Below, piece after piece: positions 23,132-33,676 of a DNA stretch of 64,000 nucleotides. The translations under genes and the position numbers were made by a program. Source of the DNA: Cyprinodon diabolis (taxonomy: Eukaryota > Chordata > Actinopteri > Cyprinodontiformes > Cyprinodontidae); contig CM060069.1 in assembly GCA_030533445.1 (NCBI GenBank), forward strand, positions 5,624,716 through 5,688,715, in the 5' to 3' direction. The notes under the pieces are model-generated. The model did no database searches and was not told the origin of the DNA. It saw only the letters and a list, made by a program, of their open reading frames with translations. Each line of letters opens with the position of its first letter. Within the stretch, counting starts at the first letter, position 1.

Positions 23132-23539
23132 TATAGTAATATTAGAACTCCTGTTGACTTCAGTTTGGTTTATTTATAAAGAACCCATTTACAACCACTT
23201 ATTTCAACAACATTTACTAAAAAAGATCAGCAGATCCTGTTCAAATGACTTAAATCAAAGTTTTATTATAGTAAAAAATAACAGGTGAATATAAAATAAA
23301 AGGAAGGATCCCTTAGTAGAAACAGAACCAGTAGGCAGGATTTAATATAATTTAGTCTAGTGAAATAAAAACAAGTCATCTAAAGGCAATTTACACGAGA
23401 GCTTTAAAACAGAAACATGTAACACAATTCAACACAAACACAGAATGATATCAATCATTAAAATCCAATTAGATCCTTTTTACAATATGGTAAAGATAAA
23501 TTAAGTCTATTTTGGCGTTTAGAGAAATGTCTTCAATCC

Positions 23540-23760
23540 AAGGAAGCTCAGCCAACCGCATCCAGTCATTAATCTTGTAGCATTTCCTCCTCCTGAGCAA
23601 TGAAGTGGTGACAGTAGAGAGGAAAACTAGCTTTAAGCAGGAAGGATCCTCCAGCAGAACGTGGCTCCATGTCAGCACCCATCTACTGCGGCAGAGCGGG
23701 TCTTTAACAGGACAGCAGACGTCCAAGAGGTGCCGGTCCAACGAGGAGACGACGGAAGAA
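23540..23760 (-). mobile_element. Diverged L2-like 3'-end fragment
   Basis: The block GTGACAGTAGAGAGGAAAAC with GGATCCTCCAGCAGAAC and the preceding TGCATCCAGTCATTAA resembles the minus-strand L2 3' region but is much more diverged than other copies. Assignment is tentative. Confidence 0.4.
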
Positions 23761-24439
23761 ATCTGCTGGAAGAGAAGAACAGGAGTTAGTGAGAGAACAC
23801 ACTAGCCAGCGACATTTAAACACAGAAACACTGAGAGAGGTGTCAATTTAACGGAGAGAAGAGGGAAACACACAGGGAGAAGCTAAAGTTAACAGCAGTG
23901 ATAACTGTAGACAATGGATGCTTGGAGAAAATGCCTGAAAATGCTGCATTTGTTGGAGTCTACAGTCGGTTTCATCAGAGTCGTTTCTTTGCTTTAATAA
24001 ATTCTAAAAACCCTTCAGACATCAACCAGGGGGAAATTCTCCCATATTGGATCAGAAGCTGCTTCTTAACTGTTTATCTGTGGTCTAATGGAAAAGTCAG
24101 AACTTCTGGTTCTGGTAAAGTTTTGGTTATAGAGATAAATTGAGGTGAACATCCCTTCATGATGGAAAGAAGAATTTAAGGTTAGACCACCTTGATGGGA
24201 TGGTTTTGGCTTTTGAATCTGTTTGTTCTGGATCTGTTTTTATTGTCATCACCACTACTGATGAACATCTGGAAGCAATAAAGGTTCTTTACCTTCTTTC
24301 TGGGTGGAGCAGACTGATGGTTTAGCTGCGGGGTCGTCGACGTTTTTCATTCCAGGACTCCAGAATGTTGGAGAGACGAGCAGGGCAGCCATGTTTCTCC
24401 TCCTTGGTGGTCTGTGTTCTCCATCCTCTGCTTCAGCTC

Positions 24440-25034
24440 CTTCATCAATGAAAGCAAAGTGTCCTCAGAGTCATAATTTGTCTGCATGTGATGCCTCTAT
24501 AGTCAAACAACCAACATACCTCCAAATACGTGTGGATGGACTCTGTTCCACTGAGATCCGACTGTCAGAACGCTGCTTCCATATTCAACCTCCTTCTCCT
24601 GTAAAAAAGAAGCTAAATTAATCTACAGAATTTCCTGACACCAAGTTTAAATCTGGGGCAGGATGTTGTTCAAATAGTCATCTTGGTCTCTCTGTGTTCT
24701 GCCTGGAAGCTTGAGTTGTCTGTTTGTCGTGTTAATAAAGGCTTACTGCAGGTGTTTCCTCTGTGCCGTCCTCAGGTGGGGACTAGGAGGCTCCTCAGCA
24801 TCCTGGATGTCCCGGTTCCTCACAGCAGTTTTGATTTTGGACGTCCACATTTCCTGAAAACACATGAAAAACTAAGTGAGACCACCTGAAATGCTGACTT
24901 AATATTTAAATGATGGGTTATTGTGTCTCCTTACTGAACATGCTCTCACTGTTTACTGCTCCTCTGGTTTGGTCGCCGTAGATCTCATCAGCGTCTTCTG
25001 ACGGCCCAAAGCTTGTAGCAGCTCGGTCCGACAT
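24440..25034 (-). pseudogene. Doubtful exons of an unrecognised gene or pseudogene
   Basis: Three exon-like segments are visible on the minus strand. The first (start 25034) opens ATG and reads MSDRAATSFGPSEDADEIYG, ending before possible donors near 24935-24955. The second (about 24760-24856) follows TTTTCAG and reads EMWTSKIKTAVRNRDIQDAE, with a donor GTAAGC at its end. The third (about 24517-24608) follows TTCTTTTTTACAG and reads EKEVEYGSSVLTVGSQWNR, with donor GTATGT. Splice signals look good but the phases do not join into one frame, so this may be a pseudogene, a non-coding transcript or chance. DEIYG resembles an immune-receptor tyrosine motif; that is speculation. Confidence 0.22.
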
Positions 25035-25099
25035 GAGATTCACAAACAAAGAAGAGATCCACTGCGGTCAGAACTGGCCTAGATCATATGGAGAATATT

Positions 25100-26427
25100 T
25101 CTGCACAGGGTTCTTTCCCTTAAACTAGGCCTGAAAACTGAGGAACATCTAGAACTAGATCAACTAGCAGCTGAAAGCGGGTTCTAACAGTCGGCGCCAT
25201 TCACAATCCACATCCCTAAATCAGTCCTTTCCTCTGCTTCAAACTGCTCTGAAATCAATTAGTCCCTCCAAGCATCGTCTTTATCTTCTCACCATCATGC
25301 CAGAGACCAGTGCAACTGGTGACCACCGCATCTTTGCCACTGTTCTATTCTAGATCCAGTTTGTCTCCAGCAGCATTGTCCTTCTATAGATCAGGGCTTT
25401 CCAGCTCCACTCCTCCAGAGCTGCTATGCTTCAGCTTTCAGTATCATCTCTTCTCCATCAGACCGGAATCAAACGTCTGAATTCCCTCATCAGTCATTCA
25501 GCTCTGTAGAGCTGTTTGATCCTGGTGTTTTGGAGGAGAGATGCACCTGAAAGCTGCAGAAAAGCTGCTGCAGAGGACTAGAGTTAGAGACCTCTGCTCC
25601 ACTACAGCCTTGTCCCTCTGCCTCTAGACTTGAAGTTTTCCTCATCTCCACTTTTAGACCTTTAGGATCATAGTTTGACCTCCGGGTATTAGTCCTCAGC
25701 AGCGATGTCTCACTAATCAAAGGTTTCGATGCATTCCCAGCAGCGATGTCCAGCTGTTGCCTCGGTTTGGTTTGGTTTGCCTCCAGGATTTAATTTTTTG
25801 AGTTTTTATTTAGTTTTTGTTCATTTGCCTCCATTCTGTGTTTCTTCTTGTCAAACCTCGTTTTTAAATCAATCCTTGGATTGTTTGGTTTGGCTTCTGT
25901 TAGCTAGGAGATTGTCCAGCTCTGTCTAGACGTAGAGCATGTTAGATTGTTTCCACCTTAACCAGCTCTCATGTTTCATACCTTTTAGAAATTGTTAATA
26001 TGTCTCTGCTCAGATTTCTGTGCTAAAGGAAAATTCGTAACATTTAAAATATAAATTAAAACCTAGCAGCGGGGTAAAGAAAAGCCACGGCGCTAGACGC
26101 TACCTGAGGCATCCCTAGACCTGCCAGGCTCCTTAACATCTAAAAAACCAAATCTAGCAGCGGGGTAAAGAAAAGCTAAGGCGCAAGACGCTACCAAAGG
26201 CATCCCTAGACCTGCCAGATACAAACATAATCAATAAATTATACCTAGATATGACTGTTTCCACCTCCAATCATCATCAAATCAAGAAAATACATCTAAC
26301 TCCTCCTACAAAATGATCCAAAGCAAGATGGTAAAATGTTTGGTTCTCCTGCTGAAGCCTCAGCTTCTCTTCATTGTGAGAAGTTGTTGAAGGAGTTAAA
26401 GGAAGATTCTTGATCAAATTCCTCTTC
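25100..26427. other. No gene recognised
   Basis: Includes a short direct repeat: CAGCGGGGTAAAGAAAAGC occurs at about 26067 and 26158, each followed by CGCTA and CATCCCTAGACCTGCCAG, about 90 bp apart. The downstream part is probably 3' untranslated sequence of the minus-strand gene ending at 26428. No other gene is seen. Confidence 0.4.
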
Positions 26428-29400
26428 TCACAGTGCCCGACGAAAAAGCTTCATAGGGGGCTCTTCTTCGTCATCTTCCTCTCTTCTCCTCCTCCTGGAA
26501 GAAGGGCCGGACCGTGGAGGTCGGTGGTCCTCTTCACTCTCCGAGGAGTCCTCTGGCGGCGCCTGGTACCGTTGGAGTCTGATGAAATGGGCAACTGTCT
26601 CAATAAACCGAAGATGTGTTTGAAGGGGGTCATCTTGTTCACTGTCTTCTTCCTCAGAGCTCATGGTATCATACCCAGAGAAGTCACTAGACGCCTCAAG
26701 AGACTCACTAGAAAAAGACCCATCCTCAATCTCCTGTTCTTCATTTACCACCCCTTCTGGGACCTCATTATCATCCTCCTCATCATCATAATCCTCTAGC
26801 TCCTGCTCCTCATTTACCACCCCTTCTGGGACCTCTGCCTCATTATCATCATCCTCATCATCATAATCATCTAGCTCCTGCTCCTCATTTACCACCCCTT
26901 CTAAGACCTCTACCTCATTATCATCCTCCTCATCATCATAATCCTCTAGCTCCTGCTCCTCATTTACCACCCATTCTGGGACCTCTGCCTCATTATCATC
27001 CTCTTCATCATCATAATCCTCTAGCTCCTGCTCCTCATTTACCACCCCTTCTAAGACCTCTACCTCATCATCATAATCCTCTAGCTCCTGCTCCTCATTT
27101 ACCACCCCTTCTGGGACCTCTGCCTCATTATCATCTTCCTCATCATCATAATCCTCTAGCTCCTGCTCCTCATTTATCACCCATTCTAAGACCTCTACCT
27201 CATTATCATCCTCCTCATCATCATAATCCTCTAGCTCCTGCTCCTCATTTACCATCCATTCTGGGACCTCTACCTCATTATCATCCTCATCATCATAATC
27301 CTCTAGCTCCTGCTCCTCATTTACCACCCCTTCTAAGACCTCTACCTCATTATCATCCTCCTCATCATCATAATCCTCTAGCTCCTGCTCCTCATTTACC
27401 ACCCCTTCTGGGACCTCTGCCTCATTATCATCCTCCTCATCATCATAATCCTCTAGCTCCTGCTCCTCATTTACCACACTTTCTAAGACCTCTACCTCAT
27501 TATCATCCTCCTCATCATCATAATCCTCTAGCTCCTGCTCCTCATTTACCACCCCTTCTGGGACCTCTGCCTCATTATCATCCTCCTCATCATCATCCTC
27601 CTCATTATCATAATCCTCTAGCTCTTCCTCATCATAAATCACCACATCTACGACCCTAAACTCATCATCAGGCTCCACATCAACAGTAAAATCCTCCTCT
27701 ACATCATCCGAGAACAGCCCTACATTCATATAGAAAGGGAAATCAACCTGATCCGCGATCCAGATCCAGAACTCCAGGGCAGGATCAGATGGAAGCGGGG
27801 CATCTGGAGCAGTGAGGAAAAAAATAATTAGACCAGGAACATTAATTAAGGAACATCAAATCACAATACTCAATGCTTTATTTTAGGTTGCTGAATGTGC
27901 CTGTGAGAGTAAGTCAGGTTTAAGGAGATTTAATCAATAAAAACATCAATCTGTGCATAAATACATATTTATATGTATGTATATATGTGTGTATATGGTC
28001 CTCAGCATCATTGTGGGGACCTTTTTTGTTATTTCACAGTCACACTGAGGAGCGATTGTCGTAAAGGGAGAACATTTTGCTGGTCCTCGTGCGTTTTGCT
28101 GAAAGCTAGGTTTAGAAAAAAGGCTGCAATATCCTTTAAATCACGAGACTACCACAAAATTGAAAATGTATTTTAAATTCAAATCTTTATTTTACTAGTT
28201 ATTGGGGTTTTGATTTTTTTTTCAGGATGTTATCAATATAAATCCTATTAAATATTTATTTGTCAGAAAAAAAGAAAAAACTGTGTTTCCCTTAACAGAA
28301 ATAAAGGCTTAAAAGCCTCAGCTTATCAGACCCCTTCCTCAGTGCATCCTACAGTAGAAATAAAGACCTTAATCAGCACATAGAAAGCCCAGAGCAGAAA
28401 TGGACATTAGCAAACTATATAGAATAATAGAAAGGGTCCTATTCAGAACTTTTAATGGGGTTAGGTGAAACCATCAGTGTTGAATGTTTCGAACACCTAG
28501 AAAAATAAGTCCTCAATGAATAAATTGTATTATTACTGGTGACAGATGGGATGAAATGATTCACCTGAAGATTCAAACAAAGGCTGCAGAAAAACGAAGA
28601 CTAAACCCAGATAAACGTTTAAATAATATATGGTTCTAAATTGTTGTTTTAATTCTACCTTCTCCCTGTAAAAGAAACATATTATCCTCCTTTCTAAACT
28701 CTTAAACATTTATTCTCTATGCTTTCCTCACACGGTTAGCAATGGCAGCACTTAGAATAAACACAGTCAAGCTCTAAACATGTTACAGCCCAAAAATGTA
28801 AAGGATTTCATTTTTATTTCACAAACATTTTAAACCTTATAGTTGTTTATTGTTGTATCCATGGAGACCATACTAGTTCTTCAAGGCCTTCTCTGACAGA
28901 AGGGGCCAGATGCCACCTTGTTTTTAAAGGACTGGAAACCAAACTCACCAAAAATTATCCTTTGGAACCACAAACTTTTAAACATTTTAAAACATTATTA
29001 ACACATTTGATCTTCCATTAAATTCAAAATGCCACCTTATATATGCCACCTTAAAAAAAAGCCTAAAGTTGTTTAATGCATTCAACTAAGGTATCCAGGG
29101 AGACCATGTTTTTCACAGCATTTTTTAAAAATCCACCCCTTTAAAGTTTTAATGTATTTAACAAAACCTATTTTATCCTAAAACAATTAATTTTGTATTT
29201 TTTCAACCATTTCCACATTAACTTCGTTAAATATTATCCTCTCAAACCAAAATGTACTTTTTATCTCATTTTATCTCTGTTATCGTTTCTCCCATTTCCA
29301 ACCAATAAAAACTTGATTTAATACATAATAACCCTTAAAAACTTGTTATTAAAACACTAAATAAAAACCTATAATTTCCTAAACACATTTGCTAAACTAA

Positions 29401-29924
29401 ACAACTTGAGAATCTTAATTCTTCTTTTTTCCAGCTGTTATCAGGTTTAAATTTAGCCAACTTCCAAAATACTCAAAATCTTCACTTTTTTATTAAATAG
29501 AAAAATAAACAGTTCGGTTTTATAACATATTGTGTTAAATGTCCTTCAAATATATTTGAATATTTATTGAATGTAATTTCCCCAACATTTCAACATAGAG
29601 CAAAATGCATTTTTTAAAAACATTGAGCTAGCGCCATCTAGTTTTCAAACATTGACTTCTAATTCAACAAAGGTGTTTCTCTCAAACAGAAATAAAAGTT
29701 ATTTTCAAATCATTAAATCACTGTTAACATTTAATCGACTAAAAACATTTAATCCTGAGACATCAGAGATGCTACATGCTAAGCTAGCTGCCACAACGTC
29801 ATGAAAAAAAACATCAAATTAATCATTTTTCACGTAACATTTTTGTAATTAACAAAGTAAAAGAGTAAAACAAACCTTCCAGATGATCTCTCGAGTAGTT
29901 GTGCTCCTCTGGTGGGTAGCTCAT
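26428..29924 (-). CDS. Unrecognised two-exon gene: acidic tandem-repeat protein
   Basis: Exon 1 is 29876-29924 (ATG, MSYPPEEHNYSRDHLE, donor GTTTGT after one extra base) and exon 2 is 26428-27803 (acceptor TGCTCCAG). The phases fit and give 1,425 bp, 474 residues. Layout: a hydrophobic/aromatic stretch at about 18-41 (ALEFWIWIADQVDFPFYM), an acidic linker, eleven 25-residue repeats (NEEQELEDYDDEEDDNE core), a serine/acid-rich part, and a basic tail with SRRRRRE and KLFRR that could be nuclear localisation signals. I recognise no family. Highly acidic repeat plus basic tail recalls histone- or ribosomal-protein-binding nuclear proteins, but this is inference. The donor is weak, so exon 1 is less sure than exon 2. 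An X-box and an NRF1 site lie 100-135 bp upstream of the ATG. On + the repeat also stays open in part, as expected from its periodicity. Confidence 0.68.
26746..27590 (-). repeat. Coding minisatellite, 75-bp unit x 11
   Basis: The marker ATTTA/CTCCTCATT recurs at 26814, 26889, 26964, 27039, 27099, 27174, 27249, 27321, 27396, 27471 and 27546, i.e. spacings of 75 with one 60 and one 72, all multiples of three. Units alternate strictly between EVPE and EVLE forms, showing a 150-bp higher-order period. Confidence 0.92.
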
Positions 29925-30024
29925 CGTTAGCAGGTTAGCAAACCACAGACTGCGGCAAGTTCAGCTTCAAGGTCCAGGCTGGAAAGTAACCGTTAAAGAT
30001 CGGCAGCAACTTCAGAGGCGCTCC

Positions 30025-30058
30025 GTTTCCATGGCAACCGAGGAGCGTGCGCATGCGC
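30025..30058 (-). promoter_or_regulatory. RFX X-box and NRF1 site upstream of the acidic-repeat gene
   Basis: GTTTCCATGGCAAC at 30025-30038 is a near-perfect palindromic X-box, the site bound by RFX factors. GCGCATGCGC at 30049-30058 is the NRF1 palindrome. Both sit in a short CpG-containing patch in AT-rich DNA, 100-135 bp from the start codon at 29924. Ciliary and testis genes commonly carry X-boxes in this position. Transcription away on + is also possible, but no gene is seen there. Confidence 0.65.
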
Positions 30059-30393
30059 GCGTGCGTGAGAAGATTTAGAGAAGCTTGCTAATTGCAGCCG
30101 CTAATTAGCTCAACAAAGCACGTTTTTCTGCAATAATATAGTTTCATCCTCCCCTAAACGTGAGTTCAGTTAAAGCTTGAGTTTAATAAGGAAAAGGAGC
30201 AAGTTTTAAAGCTCACTGGCAGCTTTCTTAGGTTTTCTACCGCAGTTTGAAATATTCCACAATAAATCTGAATCTGGAAATAAATTTCACTCTGAATGAG
30301 AGAGTTGTATTTTTTTTCATCGCCATTACGATTGCCGCCCATTTCAACACACCCATTCAGATCTTTGGAGTAAAATAATCCCCGCTGCATATC

Positions 30394-31523
30394 TAGGGTG
30401 GCCATTTCTATAGCACCAAAAAGGAGGACATTGTGCGGCATATCAATTACTAAGGTGTACATAAGAATCGGGTAAAGTCACATTTATAGTACAATTCTTA
30501 GTAGTTTAAAGATGATGCTTGTGTAGTTGAATAGAACAAAATATTAAAGAGATGTAAAAAAAGAATTGGTTCCCAGCATTTGTATTTATTTAATACATTG
30601 TGGTGTTTAAAAAGTGACTATTTTTTGACACGATTAATTTGAGCAGAACTGCTGCAATTGATCATAAAGCAGTTGTTTGGAAAAGAAGCTTGAGGCGGAG
30701 AGAGAGCTAGAGAATAGGACAATACAAATGTCAAAAAGTGGCTGGAAAAGAGGAATTCGTTAAAATTATTTCTAATAGCATTAAAAGAGCATTAAATTAG
30801 AGTTCCTCATTCCGGTATAAACCCTGTGAACGTTTAATTTAATATGACATATTAAAAAAAATCCCCATCATCATCCAGCAGATGTTCAGTTTCTGCCCAA
30901 ATATTTTCTCTTTCTGCTGTGGATTTTTGTAACAGGAATAAACAGGATCATCCATAGTTTGTATGAACTATGTTTGTTCTCCGCTTCCAAACTCATCATC
31001 TCTTCATCCATTCCTGCAATAAGAATTTTTTGGTCTGTTGAAGCACCAATAGTCTGCATCCAGTTATTTAATTAATTGCTCTTAATTTTGGGAATATATA
31101 CGAACTATGCTCTAATTTCTAGTAACCGACCTGTTTTTACTATAATTTAATTTGACAAACCGGGTCTTCACTACATTCTTTATCCTGTTTGGTGCGATTG
31201 CAATTGCGGGTCTTGATCTGGACTGACGGGAGCGGAGACAAAAAGAGCTCAGTTCCGTATTTTGACGGTGAAAGACGGAGAAGACGTACGTGGACAGAGA
31301 CGTGCGGAGGAGTAGCGGAGGATGTGGAACAGCTCTCATTGATTTACATGACAGACAAGTACTTCGCACGACGTACTTGAGCGGAGCGGAGCACTGACAG
31401 AGTATGTGGAATCTGGGTGTAAAGGAGGGCAAATACATGTCCGGCTGGATGCGGCGCCGGACGCCGGACAGTGCAATGAAAATCCGGACTGTCCGCCCTA
31501 AAGCCGGACATCTGGCCACCCTA
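30394..31523. mobile_element. hAT-type non-autonomous element, 8-bp TSD TGCATATC
   Basis: A 1,130-bp element begins TAGGGTGGCCA and ends TGGCCACCCTA, perfect 11-bp inverted termini, with TGCATATC at 30386-30393 and 31524-31531. The right part is CpG-rich (GCGGCGCCGGACGCCGGAC) and contains repeats of CCGGAC. No transposase frame remains. Confidence 0.88.
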
Positions 31524-31572
31524 TGCATATCTCCAACGCCAGTAAAACATTTCCTCTTTAGTCCTAACCTTC

Positions 31573-32141
31573 ATAACCTGACAACAGCCAGATGCATGTC
31601 TCGCTCCGCCTAGCTCCACTCACATACATCTGGGAACCCGCCATAGGAATTGCCTTTACTGAAGGCTGGGCCTTATCAAAACTCCTTGCATATAATTGGA
31701 TAAGCCACTTGTCTGTCATCTTTATTGACGTGCTATTTCAACCACTCACACCGAAGCTAACCCGTGACGCTGTGAGAGGAGGAGCCATTTGGTAGATCAA
31801 GCTCTTGCCAAATCCGGTCGGGAGAAGGGCGAAAACATCGTTTCCACCAACAAAAGCCTTAAAAGCCGTTCTCTGATGTTCTTTTAATGAAACAATATCA
31901 GATAGATTGGACAACACAGAAGAAATAGCAGCATCAATGCTAACGCTTGCTTCCTCAATGCGAGCTGCGATTGTTGTTGGAATCTCATGGTCGCTTCTCC
32001 ACTCCAGGACACACCCGCCCTGCGTCCTGATTGGACAGACCATAAATTCGGTTGGGGAACTCATTTCAATGAGCGGGTTCCCAGATGTATATGAGTGGAG
32101 CTAAGCGGAGCGAGACATGCATCTGGCTGTTGTCAGGTTAT
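31573..32141. mobile_element. Long-inverted-repeat element carrying a helicase fragment
   Basis: A 569-bp element has terminal inverted repeats of about 75 bp (ATAACCTGACAACAGCCAGA ... to about CATCTGGGAACCCGC on the left, mirrored at 32068-32141). AACCTTC flanks it at 31566-31572 and 32142-32148, extendable to 8 bp (TAACCTTC) if one terminal base is assigned to the duplication. The interior holds the minus-strand helicase fragment. Long TIRs with captured coding sequence mark a non-autonomous DNA transposon; the superfamily is uncertain. Confidence 0.72.
31738..32064 (-). pseudogene. RecQ-like helicase N-terminal fragment
   Basis: A 108-codon frame contains LKEHQRTAFKAFVGGNDVF followed by LLPTGFGKSLIYQMAP. 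This is the Q-motif region and Walker A (motif I, G-x-GKS) of a RecQ-type superfamily 2 helicase, where the family usually reads PTGGGKSLCYQ. The frame stops 20 residues later as it runs into the inverted repeat, so motifs Ia to VI, including DEAH/DEVH, are absent. It cannot be a working helicase. The frame starts within the opposite inverted repeat, so the fragment occupies nearly the whole element. Confidence 0.72.
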
Positions 32142-32637
32142 AACCTTCATCCACTGGGACTAAATTTAATGTGCGGATGAACATGCCAACCTGCCCTCTA
32201 TCCCTGTAGCAAAGGAGCGTTAGCATATGGTGCTGAGCCCTTAACTTAACTAATATGACCACCAAAAATAAAAGTTAGGATACAAAGATTAGATGGAGGC
32301 AGAGGCGGCTGGCCCATAGGGGGCGCTCGGGCGCCGCCCTCCCTGGATGTGGAGGGGAAAAGTCATAAATAATAAATATAGATTTTGAAAGTATTATCAA
32401 TGTCAGTTTTACTTAATAGTATGTGGCTACATGTAATATGAATTATCAAAACAACACTTCTACCAACTGACTGTAATTCAACAGTACATTTCCACCGACA
32501 GAACGTATCATTTCTCTGCGTGGGCGCTCATTCAAAGCGCCCCTGAAGTGTAGCGAAATAACCAATAGTATACAGTTGCTAGGGGAAATTAATCAATGTT
32601 TGGCCAATCAGCATCGCCATAATTAATGGCTTTGGGA
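32142..32637. other. No gene; MITE-like scraps
   Basis: Near 32290-32345 lies GCCCATAGGGGGCGCTCGGGCGCCGCCC and near 32525 AAGCGCCCCTGAAG, which look like ends of another small transposon. Boundaries could not be fixed. Confidence 0.35.
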
Positions 32638-32881
32638 CAATGCCGTAACGACACAACGATAGGCCCCTAAGCATCATTATCTGGGTGGGCTCACCATGTG
32701 TTGGGGTATAAATAAGGTCTGGTCAGTTGATCTAGTAGCAGGTGGGTCTAAGAGGAATTTTTTGCACCATTACATTTGTAAAAAGACATCCTAGTCCACA
32801 ATTGCATAGGGGGCCAACCAAGTGTCAGCGACGGGGCCCCTAAGCAACTGCAATCTCTGCTTACCGAAAGTTACGCCATTG
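32638..32881. mobile_element. CAATG(G/C)CG-ended MITE, copy 2
   Basis: A 244-bp relative of 13955-14399 that begins CAATGCCGTAACGACACAAC and ends ACGCCATTG. It is flanked by CTTTGGGA (32630-32637) and CTTTGGGG (32882-32889), a 7/8 match fitting an aged 8-bp hAT duplication. Confidence 0.65.
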
Positions 32882-33216
32882 CTTTGGGGCTCCTGGAATT
32901 TTGGCCCCTGCTACAGTGATATAGATGTAACTAGTAGTCAGTCAGACAGTGAGGTCAAGATTATGGCAACGCCAACAGCTGAACTTGAAGAGCAGCTTTT
33001 ACACAATTCAGTGAGATCTTTACTAAGTTACCCTTTCATGAGAAGGAAGATGTTGGAAAAAATCCACAAAAAGGAGCTGGGAACCTACAAGCCAGAAATA
33101 AATTTAACGCAGCGAACCGAGGAAAAAGCTAAACCCTACAACCGGACTTTTAGCGGGAGTTGGTTCCAGCGTAAGTCGTGGCTGACAGCCTGTGGAACTT
33201 AAGAGTTTTCCCCGCA

Positions 33217-33676
33217 TGTTGAGGTGGACTCAGCCTGGACAGAAAGAGTTAATTAACCAGGAAACATGACAACAGATTCTGATAGAAATTGTAATCTTAC
33301 TAAGATCAGAGAAAGTGCTTAGAGTTTACAGAAGGCAGATGCTCACCTCTCAGGAAGTGGCCCCGATTAACAGTTAAAAAGCATTTTATACATCTCCAGT
33401 CTGCCACATCATCACATTTTACATCAGACAAGTTAGCAGATGATTAGACATCCATGACTCCAGCCTTATCAAAATATTACACTTCCTTCTTAGCTGAAGG
33501 ACATCGCTCTCATTCTATTCCCAAATATTTGCCACGTTCAGAATGAAGATTATAACTTTATATCCAGACAGAGGAACTGTCTTAATTAGATTAAAACATC
33601 AGTTCTGACGAGCAACAGGCAGCCAATACCAAGGTGTAATAAACTTCACACATCATCAATGATAATTATCCTAACA
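33217..33676 (-). mobile_element. Solo-LTR-like repeat (empty site for L2)
   Basis: Read on the minus strand the segment runs from TGTTAGGATAATTATC to CCTCAACA, i.e. TG...CA with short inverted ends like an LTR. It matches 51707-52006 plus 55222-55260. The continuous AGTAAGATTACAATTTCTAT at about 33280 is the unoccupied form of the site where the other copy carries the L2 element. No clear target duplication was found, so LTR status is probable, not proven. Confidence 0.55.

Noticed and set aside
26410..26799. 129-codon frame on +
   Set aside because: Antisense shadow of the acidic-repeat gene; repeats of three-base periodicity keep the opposite strand open.
26746..27590. CRISPR-like spacing of repeats
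   Set aside because: Units are directly adjacent without unique spacers and encode protein; vertebrate genome.
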